Of a DNA stretch of 38,999 nucleotides, positions 13,412-21,700 are shown piece after piece (within the stretch, counting starts at the first letter, position 1; every line of letters begins with the position of its first letter). Both the position numbers and the translations under genes were made by a program. This stretch comes from a virus: IMG/VR virus record IMGVR_UViG_3300046005_001098, positions 1 through 38,999 of that record. One strand, given 5' to 3'. The notes under the pieces are model-generated. The model was not told where the DNA came from and searched no databases. It worked only from the letters and a program-made list of their open reading frames with translations.

Positions 13412-14611
13412 ATGGCTTGGCCCTTTTCCCGCAAGATCGAAGTCAAAGAGCATCCGACTGGCGCGGCTTTCTTTTCGCCCGGTGGTCCTGCATGGTCGCG
13501 TCAATCCAACCGCATCGCATATGTGGACGAGGGCTATCAGCTTAACGTGGTGGTCTATCGCGCCGTGTGCGAGATCACCCGCTCCGTGTCTGACCTTGAG
13601 TTGGAGGTGGCATCCGGTGGTGATCCTATCGACAATCACCCTGCGCTGGATCTGCTGGCGCGCCCAAACCCGACGCAGGGGTGGGATGGGTTTATCACTG
13701 AGGCGTTCACCAACTACCTGTTGACGGGCGAACTTGCCATTGCCCGTTACCCAGAGACGGGCCGCATTGCCGAGTTGTGGAACCTCAACCCGCTTTACAT
13801 GCAGATCGAACCCGGTCGCGGCGGCATTGCATCGGCCTATGTATATGATCAGAACAACGCCAAAAAAACATTCCCCGTCGATAAGCTGACGGGCCGCAGC
13901 CAAGTCTTTTTCCAGAAGATGTATAACCCGATGGACTACTGGCGCGGTCAATCGCCCCTAATGGCTGCTGGCATTGCCGCCGATACCCACAACGCGGGGA
14001 TGAGGTGGAACTATAGCTTGCTTCGCAACAGCGCCCGCCCGTCGGGCCTGATCAAGCTAGCGGCAGATACTGGCGGGGAAGTTGTCGCGCGGTTGAAGGA
14101 GTGGTTCAAATCGGCTTTCCAAGGCGAGTATAACGCGGGGCAAATTCCCGTTCTTCCGGCTGGCGCAGACTGGCAAGCGATGGATAATAGCCCCAAGGAT
14201 ATGGACTTCACCACGACGCAGAAGGAAGCGGCAAAACTGATTGCATCCGCCTTCGGGGTGCCGTTGCCGCTGATCGATAACGACGCGTCCACATTCAACA
14301 ATCTTGAGCAGGCGAAGGAACGGCTTTATACCGACACCGTGCTGCCGTTATTCAATTCGTTCCTGTCGCAGTTCGGCGCGTGGCTTCTGCCTGCCTTCGG
14401 GAAAGGGCTGTCGCTGCAAGTCAACATGGATCAGATCGGCGCGCTGGAGGGGCTTCGCACCCGCCTGTATGACCGCATGTTGAAGGGCGTTGCCGCTGGC
14501 GTCCTGACCGTGGACGAGGCGCGCGAGGCTATCGGATATGAGCCGCTTGGCGATGACGCGCTGAAAGAGGATATGGTCAAGGCGATGGGGCTGCTGGCCT
14601 ATGGCAAGTGA
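13412..14611 (+). CDS. Portal protein (HK97 family), 399 aa
   Basis: Forms the dodecameric ring through which DNA enters the head. Typical features are NVVVYRAVCEITRSVSDLEL near residue 45, HPALDLLARPNP near 75, the FFQKMYNPMDYWRGQSPL segment near 170, and the RPSGLIK strand near 215. The ending QIGALEGLRTRLYDRM and VDEAREAIGYEPL is also standard. AGGAG lies 8 bases before the ATG. The gene overlaps the Mu F-like gene by 11 bases. Confidence 0.93.
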   Translation: MAWPFSRKIEVKEHPTGAAFFSPGGPAWSRQSNRIAYVDEGYQLNVVVYRAVCEITRSVSDLELEVASGGDPIDNHPALDLLARPNPTQGWDGFITEAFTNYLLTGELAIARYPETGRIAELWNLNPLYMQIEPGRGGIASAYVYDQNNAKKTFPVDKLTGRSQVFFQKMYNPMDYWRGQSPLMAAGIAADTHNAGMRWNYSLLRNSARPSGLIKLAADTGGEVVARLKEWFKSAFQGEYNAGQIPVLPAGADWQAMDNSPKDMDFTTTQKEAAKLIASAFGVPLPLIDNDASTFNNLEQAKERLYTDTVLPLFNSFLSQFGAWLLPAFGKGLSLQVNMDQIGALEGLRTRLYDRMLKGVAAGVLTVDEAREAIGYEPLGDDALKEDMVKAMGLLAYGK

Positions 14612-15419
14612 TCGGGAAATCGCCCGCGCGCAATGGCTAGAGCAAGTCAAGGTGATGCGCCGGAATGAGCGCAGGCTGTCCAAGGTTTTTCCGCGCGTCT
14701 ATGCCGCTGCGATTGATCGGTGGGAAGCAACTGGATCGGCCGCCATACCGATTGAGGCCCAGCGCGATCTAGGGGCCGCGATGGTGCGAATGTGGCGCGA
14801 GGCTATAGCTATCGGCGCAGCCTTCCCCGTGGCGCAAGAAAAGTTGGCTTTCGCGCGGCTTGAAGTCAAGGTTGAGGCTGAGACGCTATTCGAGCAAATA
14901 ATGCGCGAGTTTATCAGCCGATTTGGCGGGTGGAAAATCACGCAGATCATCGAGACGACGCGCGACCAGATCATGCGCGCGATTGACCGAGGCGTGGCGC
15001 AGGGGCAGTCTGTTGACGCCATTGCTAAGGCCATGCGCGAAACTGTGCCAGCCCTAAGCCGGACGCGGGCGCATATCATCGCAAGGACTGAGGTTCACAC
15101 GGCTGCAATGCATGCCGGCGAGGAAGTTGCAAAGACTGCGATTGCGCCAATGAACAAGCGATGGATCAGCGTATTCGATCACCGGACGCGCGACTTTGGC
15201 GAGGGCGGTGACGGGATTGTTGACGAGTTTAACCATCGCGTGATGAATGAAGTGACGGTAGGGCCAGATGAGTTGTTTTCGGTGCCAAGAAAGGGCGGAT
15301 CGTTTGAACTGATGACGGGGCCGGGTGATCCGAATGCGTCGGCGGGGAATGTCGTCAACTGCCGATGCGCGCTTGTTTATCGCCGTGTCGGTCGGCCTTG
15401 GCCTAAATCTGGCGAGTGA
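14601..15419 (+). CDS. Mu F-like minor head protein, 272 aa
   Basis: A head morphogenesis protein of the Mu gpF / SPP1 gp7 type, which sits inside the head near the portal. The conserved part is C-terminal: SRTRAHIIARTEVHTAAMHA, a WISVFDHRTRD segment with acidic residues, and the final SAGNVVNCRCALVYR motif. The N-terminal half is helical. It lies between portal and protease, the usual place. ATG 14601 lies inside the portal gene end. Confidence 0.88.
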   Translation: MASDREIARAQWLEQVKVMRRNERRLSKVFPRVYAAAIDRWEATGSAAIPIEAQRDLGAAMVRMWREAIAIGAAFPVAQEKLAFARLEVKVEAETLFEQIMREFISRFGGWKITQIIETTRDQIMRAIDRGVAQGQSVDAIAKAMRETVPALSRTRAHIIARTEVHTAAMHAGEEVAKTAIAPMNKRWISVFDHRTRDFGEGGDGIVDEFNHRVMNEVTVGPDELFSVPRKGGSFELMTGPGDPNASAGNVVNCRCALVYRRVGRPWPKSGE

Positions 15420-15450
15420 TTGCACGGCTTGTCTAGTTATGGTATAACAT
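15420..15450 (+). promoter_or_regulatory. Late promoter, palindromic -10, copy 2
   Basis: TTGCAC (15420-15425), a 17-base spacer and TATAAC (15443-15448), with the full motif GTTATGGTATAACAT at 15436-15450. This is the best -35 of the three copies. It lies 22 bases before the protease start. Confidence 0.7.
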
Positions 15451-15471
15451 CGCAAACGTATGAGGCGCGGC

Positions 15472-16122
15472 ATGGAATTTAAGTCACTAACGCTTGAACT
15501 GAAAGCCGATGCCGCTGGCGTTGTGTCCGGCTATGGGTCGGTTTTCGGCGGGGTGGACGCATACGGCGATACGGTGATGCCGGGGGCTTTCGTCAAGTCG
15601 CTGGCCAAGCGCAAGCCAAAGATGCTGTGGCAGCATGATATGGATGAGCCTATCGGCGTTTGGGATGATGTCCGAGAGGATGCCAAGGGCTTGTTTGTCC
15701 AAGGGCGTCTGGCGATGAAAACCGAAGGCGGCATGGAGGCGTATGAGTTGCTTTCGATGGGCGCGATTGATGGCCTGTCTATCGGGTTTCGCACCATCGC
15801 GGATGAGGTGGTGCAAGGTGGCACTCGCTTGTTGAAAGAGGTTGATCTGTGGGAAGTGTCATTCGTGACTATTCCGGCAGATCAGGCGGCGGTCGTCCAG
15901 AGCGTCAAGTCTGCAATGACAGAGCGCGCGTTTGAAACGATGCTGCGCGCGCAAGGGTTTTCCCGCTGGGATGCGAAAATCATCACGGCGGATGGGTGGA
16001 AGGCTTGGGCTGAGAAGCGGGACGCTTCGGGCATGGGTCTTGACGGCGCAGATCAGCGGGACGCTGAGGCAGAGGTCAAAAAACAACTGCAACAACTCCT
16101 GAAAGGTCTGACAAATGTCTGA
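15472..16122 (+). CDS. Prohead protease (HK97 family), 216 aa
   Basis: The maturation protease that trims the capsid protein. Visible are the GYGSVFGGVDAYGDTVMPGA strand region, MLWQHDMDEPIG with the catalytic His near residue 50, and the LLSMGAIDGLSIGF segment with Ser near 100. ATG 15472 is preferred to ATG 15460 because GAGG lies 6 bases upstream. The end overlaps the capsid start by 8 bases. The C-terminal tail is charged and helical and may act as scaffold. Confidence 0.92.
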   Translation: MEFKSLTLELKADAAGVVSGYGSVFGGVDAYGDTVMPGAFVKSLAKRKPKMLWQHDMDEPIGVWDDVREDAKGLFVQGRLAMKTEGGMEAYELLSMGAIDGLSIGFRTIADEVVQGGTRLLKEVDLWEVSFVTIPADQAAVVQSVKSAMTERAFETMLRAQGFSRWDAKIITADGWKAWAEKRDASGMGLDGADQRDAEAEVKKQLQQLLKGLTNV

Positions 16123-17347
16123 CATGAATGAAATCAAGGGGCTTGTGGAAAAGGTCAATGAGGCCCTTGTTCCGCTGCGCTCCGAAGTCGATGCAATCAA
16201 GGCTTCGCAACGTGACGTTGTGACTGAAGAGAAGTTCGACAAGATGGCCGCGCAAGTCACCGGCGCGATGGAAAAGCTGCAAGCGGTCGAAGCGAAGGCT
16301 TCGGCGGTTGAGGCCAAAAACGCTGCGATTGAAGCCATGTTCCAGCGTGGCGACATGGGCGCGGGCAAGGGCGCGGCGTCTGAACTTGAGGCTAAAGGCA
16401 TTGCTCAAATCAATGAGCTTCGCACGGCCAAGGGCAACGTCGAGCTTGAAATCCGCGCAATGGCAACCGACACAAATCCGAACGGCGGCTATCTGGTGAT
16501 GCCGGAATTGTCGGCAACCGTCGTGGGCCGCGTGTTCGAGACTTCGCCGCTGCGTCTGGTGGCGAATGTTGAGCAGTCCGGCACCAAGTCGCGCACTTTT
16601 CTGATCGATGACAACGAGGCTTCGGCTGAATGGTCCGGCGAGCGGGCAATGGCGACCGAAGCAACGCCTGCAATCGGTCAAAAGGAAATCACCGCGCATG
16701 ATCTGACCGCCACCATGAAGGCCACTGCCGACATGTTGGAGGATGCCTATCTTGACATCGCGGGATGGCTGCAAAGCAAGGGCGCTGACAAGATCGGTCG
16801 CAGCGAAAACACCGCGTTTTTCACTGGCACTGGCGTCAACAAACCGCGCGGCCTGCTGACCTATTCGGCGTGGGCGGCGGCTGGCACCTATGAGCGCGAC
16901 AAGATCGAGCAACTCGTTTCCGGCGCGGCCACCACCGTGACGGCAGACGGTTTCATCGATTTGCAAGCGTCGCTGAAAGAAGCCTATCAGCCGCAAGCTG
17001 TTTGGCTGATGAAGCGCACCACGTTCGGCGCGACGATCAAACTGAAAGGGGCGGACAACTTCTACTTCGGCCCGATGATGCTGGCCGAGGGCGTCCCGAC
17101 CATGCAGCTTCTTGGCCGTCGCGTGATCTTCTGTGACGACATGCAGGCGATTGGCACGGGCGCGAACCTTGCGGTTGCCTATGGCGACTTCGGGCGCGGC
17201 TATACCATCATGGACCGGATCGGCTTGCAGGTTCTGCGCGACCCCTACAGCGCCAAGCCCTACACTGAGTTTACCTTGCGCAAGCGGACTGGCGGCGATG
17301 TGACGAACTTCGACGCAATTAAGCTCATGCGCTTGGCCGCATCGTAA
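16115..17347 (+). CDS. Major capsid protein (HK97 fold), 410 aa
   Basis: The N-terminal 100 residues are a charged coiled coil (the delta/scaffold domain) ending near EIRAMATD, where the protease would cut. The HK97-type core follows: GGYLVMPELSATVVGRVFET, the E-loop region with SRTFLIDDNEASAEW, and AFFTGTGVNKPRGLLTY, then the P-domain helix. The sequence ends YTEFTLRKRTGGDVTNF. AAAGG lies 7 bases before the ATG. Confidence 0.94.
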   Translation: MSDMNEIKGLVEKVNEALVPLRSEVDAIKASQRDVVTEEKFDKMAAQVTGAMEKLQAVEAKASAVEAKNAAIEAMFQRGDMGAGKGAASELEAKGIAQINELRTAKGNVELEIRAMATDTNPNGGYLVMPELSATVVGRVFETSPLRLVANVEQSGTKSRTFLIDDNEASAEWSGERAMATEATPAIGQKEITAHDLTATMKATADMLEDAYLDIAGWLQSKGADKIGRSENTAFFTGTGVNKPRGLLTYSAWAAAGTYERDKIEQLVSGAATTVTADGFIDLQASLKEAYQPQAVWLMKRTTFGATIKLKGADNFYFGPMMLAEGVPTMQLLGRRVIFCDDMQAIGTGANLAVAYGDFGRGYTIMDRIGLQVLRDPYSAKPYTEFTLRKRTGGDVTNFDAIKLMRLAAS

Positions 17348-17359
17348 GGAGGCCTAGAA

Positions 17360-17812
17360 ATGGCAAAATTCGACACTGTGAACGACGCCTCTTGGGTTCT
17401 GCTTGGCAAGCTGACCCTGAGCGGCACTTCGACCGTCACCACGTCGCTGGTTGACATGCAGGGCTTTGACGCTCTGGATGTCGCCTTCGTCAATGGCACC
17501 GTGACCGATGCGGGCGCTGCGGCTGGTTACACGATCAAGCTGCAAGAGGCTGACGTGACCACTGGCACCAGTTTCACCGATGTTGCGACCACGGACGCCG
17601 TGAATGGCACCGTGACCACCGCGACCACTTCCGACAGCGCTGACGATACGCTGACGGCGGTTCTCGGCTACATCGGCGGCAAGCGTTATGTCCGCGCCTC
17701 GGCCACTGGCACCACCGCATCCGATGCCGTGGTCTATGTTCTGGGCCGTCGTTCGCGCGGCGGTTCGGCCAAGCCTGCGACCATCGTTGGCACCGCCACG
17801 GCTGCGACCTGA
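17360..17812 (+). CDS. Probable head decoration or accessory structural protein, 150 aa
   Basis: Thr-, Ala- and Val-rich beta protein with DALDVAFVNGTVTDAGAAAG and a C-terminal GKRYVRASATGTTASDAVVY segment. The gene directly follows the capsid gene with AGGAGG upstream, a position often taken by decoration proteins in HK97-type phages. Its sequence is low in complexity, as are many outer-capsid proteins. A terminator-like hairpin follows. The role is inferred from place and composition. Confidence 0.6.
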   Translation: MAKFDTVNDASWVLLGKLTLSGTSTVTTSLVDMQGFDALDVAFVNGTVTDAGAAAGYTIKLQEADVTTGTSFTDVATTDAVNGTVTTATTSDSADDTLTAVLGYIGGKRYVRASATGTTASDAVVYVLGRRSRGGSAKPATIVGTATAAT

Positions 17813-17821
17813 TCTTAGCAG

Positions 17822-17843
17822 AGGGGCAGGGCAACTTGCCCCT
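17822..17843 (+). terminator. Weak terminator-like hairpin after capsid genes
   Basis: AGGGGCA (17822-17828) pairs with TGCCCCT (17837-17843), followed by TCACT. The short T tract suggests partial termination, which would give more capsid than connector transcripts. Confidence 0.45.
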
Positions 17844-17864
17844 TCACTAAGCGCAGGAGTTGAC

Positions 17865-18449
17865 ATGCGGCTTTCTGAAATCATCCGATCCTTGCGACCT
17901 GCGACGTTTGCCGAGAAAACATTGGCGCGCGTTGCTGGCGTGTCCGGTGGGATTGACGTATCCCTGCCCTATCTGCAATCTGGCTGGGTCAATGTGGCTG
18001 ATAGCCAATATACTGTCGGATCACCACTGACCATCACGGCAGGAACTCGGACGCGGCTGACAATCAACGGTAATGGCGCTGCGACGAATAGAGCCTTTGC
18101 TAATGGCATGCCTTCCGATGTGTGGTCCGATGACAAATTCAAGCCGTCTGACATTGGCGAGTGCTACAACCTGCGGCTAACCTGCACCGTGACGCAGACG
18201 ACGAGCGGCACCGGAACATATGCCACGTTTGAGGCCGACATTGGCACGGATGGGTCGCCATTCATTGCCGCAACGGAAAGCGTGTCGCTGCTGAAAGGTC
18301 AGGGTGTGGCAACGCAAATGACCATTAGCGCGCCGTTTTTCACGCTGGACACATTCGGGCGCAATGGTGCAAAACTGTATCTAACCCCGAGTGTTGACAT
18401 CACGGCATGGGGCTTTGCGCTGTTTATCCAGAGGACGTTCAAGCCGTGA
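17865..18449 (+). CDS. Structural protein, possible head fibre, 194 aa
   Basis: ATG 17865 has AGGAG 6 bases upstream. The N-terminus is helical (SEIIRSLRPATFAEKTLARV); the rest is predicted beta sandwich with the phrase DIGECYNLRLTCTVTQTTSG and a final WGFALFIQRTFKP. I know similar patterns from siphophage structural genes located before the connector gene, but not a proven function. The GTGA overlap links it to the connector gene. Confidence 0.55.
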   Translation: MRLSEIIRSLRPATFAEKTLARVAGVSGGIDVSLPYLQSGWVNVADSQYTVGSPLTITAGTRTRLTINGNGAATNRAFANGMPSDVWSDDKFKPSDIGECYNLRLTCTVTQTTSGTGTYATFEADIGTDGSPFIAATESVSLLKGQGVATQMTISAPFFTLDTFGRNGAKLYLTPSVDITAWGFALFIQRTFKP

Positions 18450-19078
18450 CATACAATCGCCGCACCGTTTCGATCATCACCGCGCCAGCATCGCTTCCAG
18501 TGTCCGTGGCGGATATGAAATTGTTTCTCAATATCACTGGCACGGCTGACGATGCGCTGATCGAGGCATTCATCTATGCCGCCGCTGATGCTGTGCGCCA
18601 GTATTGCAAGCGGTCTATCGTTGCCGAGACGCTGGAACTGCGGATGGATGGTTTTCCGCAATACAACTCCGACCGTCTGGATCGGCTGGGCGCTGGGGTG
18701 CATGTGGTTTCGGTGCCGTTCATTGAGGGAACGCCGAATGTGATTGATCTGCCATTTGGTCCGGTGGCATCTATCACCTCGATCACCACCTATGCGCGGG
18801 ATAACACATCGTCGGTGTTTTCATCGGCGAACTATGGGTTTGATGCGTCGCGGGTGTATCTTTACGAAGGCGCTTCGTGGCCGTCTGATTTGCGCCGCGT
18901 GGATGCTGTCGCAATCCGCTATGTGTCCGGCACGTCGCCTGTGCCATCGGCTATCCTGCAAGCGATTAAGACGCATGTGGCGGCGATGTATGAGTGCCGC
19001 GAGGGCTGCGACATGCCTGCGGCCTGCAAGGCCATGCTTGGCGCATATCGGCGTCTTGATCAGATGGGGTTCGAATGA
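18446..19078 (+). CDS. Head-tail connector protein (gp6-like), 210 aa
   Basis: The start is GTG 18446 (TYNRRTVSIITAPASLPVS), overlapping the previous stop. It matches the connector family of HK97 gp6 / phiE125 gp8: the N-terminal helix bundle ADDALIEAFIYAAADAVRQY CKRSI, and the C-terminal SAILQAIKTHVAAMYECREG helix. Twelve copies would bind below the portal. Followed by the head closure gene, as expected. Confidence 0.85.
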   Translation: MTYNRRTVSIITAPASLPVSVADMKLFLNITGTADDALIEAFIYAAADAVRQYCKRSIVAETLELRMDGFPQYNSDRLDRLGAGVHVVSVPFIEGTPNVIDLPFGPVASITSITTYARDNTSSVFSSANYGFDASRVYLYEGASWPSDLRRVDAVAIRYVSGTSPVPSAILQAIKTHVAAMYECREGCDMPAACKAMLGAYRRLDQMGFE

Positions 19079-19419
19079 GCTGTGCAAAATACCCCATTGG
19101 CGCGCTGCGGCAGGTTGTCGATATCCAGACCAAAACGCGATCTGCCGATGGTCAGGGCGGATTTACAACGTCTTGGGCTACGCTGACCGGATCAGCCACT
19201 CGCGCGATGATTACGGGCGCGCCGGGGTCTGAGAAGTGGGGCTTTATGCGGCAGGTTCCGGGCAACACGCTCAAGATGGTGACGCGGTATTTTTCCGGCG
19301 CATCGGCGGCGCAAAAGGTGGTATGGAACACCAAGGAATATGCGGTTCTAGGCGTTATCGATCCTGATGGCATGGGGTCATGGCTAGAGTGGCGGCTGTC
19401 GGATGGGGTGGCATCATGA
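19075..19419 (+). CDS. Head closure (head-tail joining) protein, 114 aa
   Basis: Matches the SPP1 gp16 / HK97 head-tail joining family: an N-terminal basic segment (IGALRQVVDIQTKTRSADGQ), GGFTTSWATL, and the strand pair KMVTRYFSGASAAQKVVW with KEYAVLGVIDPDG near the end. It closes the filled head below the connector. ATGA overlaps at both ends fit the standard order connector, closure, HK97 gp10, tail terminator. Confidence 0.85.
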   Translation: MSCAKYPIGALRQVVDIQTKTRSADGQGGFTTSWATLTGSATRAMITGAPGSEKWGFMRQVPGNTLKMVTRYFSGASAAQKVVWNTKEYAVLGVIDPDGMGSWLEWRLSDGVAS

Positions 19420-19862
19420 CGACCATCGGCGTGGAACTGGAAGGCATGGCGCAACTGCTGGCGCAGCTTAAGGCGCTGGGCGCTGATGCGGATGACGTGG
19501 TGCGCGAGGTTGTTACCGATCTGGTGATGGATACGCAGGCTATTGCTATCGCTGGCATCCAGCGTAGCGGTGGCGGTGGGCGCACCTATCAGAAATACAA
19601 CCCGCGTCGGACACACACGGCATCTGCTGCTGGGGGCTATCCTGCGACCGACACAGGGCGTCTGGCATCATCTGTGCGCGTTATCATGCCGACAGCCACA
19701 AGCCTATCTGGCGAGGTCGGAACGGCGGTCAAATATGGCGCATGGCTGGAGTTTGGCACAAGCCGTATGGCCGCGCGGCCTTGGCTGCTACCATCGTTTG
19801 AGCGGGCCAAGGTTGGGGTGGAAAAGGAACTGAAAACGCGCATTGAGGGGATGATGAAATGA
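19416..19862 (+). CDS. HK97 gp10-like neck protein, 148 aa
   Basis: Residues about 1-45 are helical (MAQLLAQLKALGADADDVVR), then AIAGIQRSGGGGRTYQKYNP RRTHTASAAG, and the typical YPATDTGRLASSVRV and VKYGAWLEFGTSRMAARPWL phrases of the HK97 gp10 family. These proteins join head and tail. The ATG at 19416 overlaps the closure stop. Confidence 0.88.
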   Translation: MTTIGVELEGMAQLLAQLKALGADADDVVREVVTDLVMDTQAIAIAGIQRSGGGGRTYQKYNPRRTHTASAAGGYPATDTGRLASSVRVIMPTATSLSGEVGTAVKYGAWLEFGTSRMAARPWLLPSFERAKVGVEKELKTRIEGMMK

Positions 19863-20269
19863 GCTTTCTCAACATCGCGCAACAGATCATCTTTGACCGC
19901 CTGACGGGCAACCTTGGCGTCGGGGTTTCTCTGTTTGATACCGCGCCATATCTGCCGGAAGGCGCACCGTCTACCACATTCCCCTATGTCGTGATGGGCA
20001 ACGATACTGGCGTGTCATGGGATACCGACGATCAGCTTGGCGCTGAAATCACGGTGACGCTGCATTTCTGGTCACGGGCCGAAGGGTTCAACCAAGTCAA
20101 AACGATCATGCAGGCCGCATATGACAGGCTAAATTGCGCGGCGCTTTCCAAAGCGGGCTATTCTGTGCTAGATTGCCTGCATGAGTTTTCCGAGGCTCTG
20201 GACGATCCAGATGGGGTCACAAAGCACGGAATACAACGATACAGATTGACCATTCAGAAGGTGGCTTAA
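19859..20269 (+). CDS. Tail terminator (DUF3168), 136 aa
   Basis: A DUF3168 protein, the ring that stops tail tube growth. Features: a starting helix NIAQQIIFDRL, then FPYVVMGNDTG near residue 42, TVTLHFWSRAEGFNQVKTIM, and the closing YRLTIQKV strand. It is followed by the tail tube genes. The start overlaps the gp10-like stop by ATGA. Confidence 0.85.
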   Translation: MSFLNIAQQIIFDRLTGNLGVGVSLFDTAPYLPEGAPSTTFPYVVMGNDTGVSWDTDDQLGAEITVTLHFWSRAEGFNQVKTIMQAAYDRLNCAALSKAGYSVLDCLHEFSEALDDPDGVTKHGIQRYRLTIQKVA

Positions 20270-20270
20270 A

Positions 20271-20663
20271 ATGGCTGGAACGAACGGGCGTTCACTTACA
20301 ATCGACTGGGCCAGCACAACCTTGGTTGGTGTGCGGTCCAAAGGCTACACGATTACCAACGATTATGTTGACGTTACCACCGATGACGATGGCGGGTGGC
20401 GCACTTTGCTGGCGAACCCCGGATTGCGGTCGGTCGAGGTTACGGTTTCAGGCATCTCATCGGATCAAATCCTGATCGCTGAAATGATGGAGGCGACTGT
20501 GGACAGCGAAACGCTCACTGTTCAGTTGCCCACGACCACAGGGACGCTGGCAGGCGCTTTCCTCTGCTCCAGCTTTGAACAAACGGGCGAACATGATGGC
20601 GCGGTTGAGTTTACCGCCACGTTCATGTCTGCCGGAACTGTAACCTATACGGCGGGGACTTGA
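20271..20663 (+). CDS. Major tail tube protein, copy A, 130 aa
   Basis: A tail tube protein of the TP901-1 / phage_tail_2 type: GVRSKGYTITNDYVDVTTDD, WRTLLANPGLRSVEVTVSGI, and the C-terminal SSFEQTGEHDGAVEFTATFM segment. It forms the hexameric rings of the tube. The next gene encodes a paralogue about 70% identical by eye, so the pair arose by tandem duplication. The start is ATG 20271, one base after the previous TAA. Confidence 0.88.
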   Translation: MAGTNGRSLTIDWASTTLVGVRSKGYTITNDYVDVTTDDDGGWRTLLANPGLRSVEVTVSGISSDQILIAEMMEATVDSETLTVQLPTTTGTLAGAFLCSSFEQTGEHDGAVEFTATFMSAGTVTYTAGT

Positions 20664-20666
20664 TCT

Positions 20667-21068
20667 ATGGCTGGTGCATCAGGGCGCGACCTTACGATTG
20701 AATGGGGCGCTGGGCCGACAACGCTGGTTGGTGTTCGATCCAAGGGGTACACCATCACGAATGACTATGTTGATGTCACGACTGACGACGACGCGGGTTG
20801 GCGCACATTGCTGGCAACTCCTGGGCTTCGGTCTATCGAGACGACAGTGAGCGGCATTTCATCGGATCAGGTGTTGATTGCCGACATCATGGCCGGAAGC
20901 GTTTCCGCGAAAACCATGCACATTGAATTCCCGCTGACGACTGGCAACATCACTGGGTCTTTCCTGTGTTCGTCATTTGAGCAGACTGGCGAGAGTGATG
21001 GGGCTGTGGAGTTCACCGCCACATTCATGTCCACCGGAACGCTGACCTACAACGCTACCAACCCGTAA
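20667..21068 (+). CDS. Major tail tube protein, copy B, 133 aa
   Basis: A paralogue of the protein encoded at 20271-20663. The long identical block GVRSKGYTITNDYVDVTTDD and the SSFEQTGE end are kept; differences concentrate at residues about 73-100, where the inter-ring loops of tube proteins lie, and at the N-terminus (two extra residues). Both copies look intact. It may be a minor or mixed tube component, or a spare. The gap to copy A is only 3 bases. Confidence 0.88.
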   Translation: MAGASGRDLTIEWGAGPTTLVGVRSKGYTITNDYVDVTTDDDAGWRTLLATPGLRSIETTVSGISSDQVLIADIMAGSVSAKTMHIEFPLTTGNITGSFLCSSFEQTGESDGAVEFTATFMSTGTLTYNATNP

Positions 21069-21077
21069 GGAAACCTG

Positions 21078-21455
21078 ATGCGATCAATGACGGCTGAATT
21101 TGGCGGCTTGCGGCTTGAACTGGCGGCGACGTTTGGGGCGGGCAGAGAGATCAGCGATAAGGTCGCTGATCTTTTGGCAATCCACCGCGAGGCTGTGGTG
21201 GAGGGCATGTTCTTGCAGAATAATATGCCATATCAGCCTAAGTTCTCGCTGACGATGAAGAATGTCCCGATGATCCTCCATATTGGCGTCAAGGCCGCTG
21301 GTGGCAAAACGACAATGGCGGAAATCGAAAATGCCATGTTCGAGGCTGGCCTGCATGTCGGCAAGGAAGTCGCGCTAAGATATCTGACGCTGTATTTTGT
21401 ATCGGGGGAAGAAACCCCTGATGCTGGCGAGGGTAAGGACCAAGCGGGGGAGTAA
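21078..21455 (+). CDS. Tail assembly chaperone (gpG-like), 125 aa
   Basis: It follows the tube gene and precedes the tape measure, the place of the gpG/gpGT pair. The sequence has GLRLELAATFGAGREISDK and a helical middle with NVPMILHIGVKAAGGKTTM and EIENAMFEAGLHVGKEVALR, like GTA gp10-type chaperones. The acidic ending runs into a G5 tract before TAA, where a -1 shift would extend the protein into the next frame. Confidence 0.72.
   Translation: MRSMTAEFGGLRLELAATFGAGREISDKVADLLAIHREAVVEGMFLQNNMPYQPKFSLTMKNVPMILHIGVKAAGGKTTMAEIENAMFEAGLHVGKEVALRYLTLYFVSGEETPDAGEGKDQAGE
21446..21455 (+). other. Probable -1 ribosomal frameshift site
   Basis: The run GGGGGA (21446-21451) lies 1-2 codons before the TAA. 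A tRNA on GGG could re-pair perfectly one base back, and the -1 frame then reads into WAAFERSAYQAARSW, which is open up to 21700. There is no canonical X XXY YYZ heptamer. Confidence 0.5.
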
Positions 21456-21505
21456 CGTGGGCGGCTTTTGAGCGATCCGCATATCAAGCCGCCCGTAGTT
21501 GGGAC

Positions 21506-21700
21506 ATGCAGCCGAGTGAGTTTTGGGGGTTGCCGATATATGACTGGTGGGTGGAGCTGGACGCCAAGATTGTCGAAAGCCGCCGGATGGAAGAACTATC
21601 AAGCGGCAAGGCCAAGGATGGCGGTTTCAGCAAGGCCCAATGGGACAAGGCGCGCAAGGAACACAGGGAAAAAATGAATGGCCGAACTGAGCGCGCTTAA
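21506..21700 (+). CDS. Tail assembly chaperone extension (gpT-like), 64 aa or more
   Basis: The first ATG is 21506 (MQPSEFWGLPIYDWWVELDA), but the same frame is open from 21449 and its upstream residues (TWAAFERSAYQAARSW) are protein-like. It is therefore probably made as a -1 frameshift fusion with the upstream chaperone, as gpGT is in lambda. The charged tail (SKAQWDKARKEHREKM) would bind the tape measure. It overlaps the tape measure start by 23 bases. Confidence 0.65.
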   Translation: MQPSEFWGLPIYDWWVELDAKIVESRRMEELSSGKAKDGGFSKAQWDKARKEHREKMNGRTERA

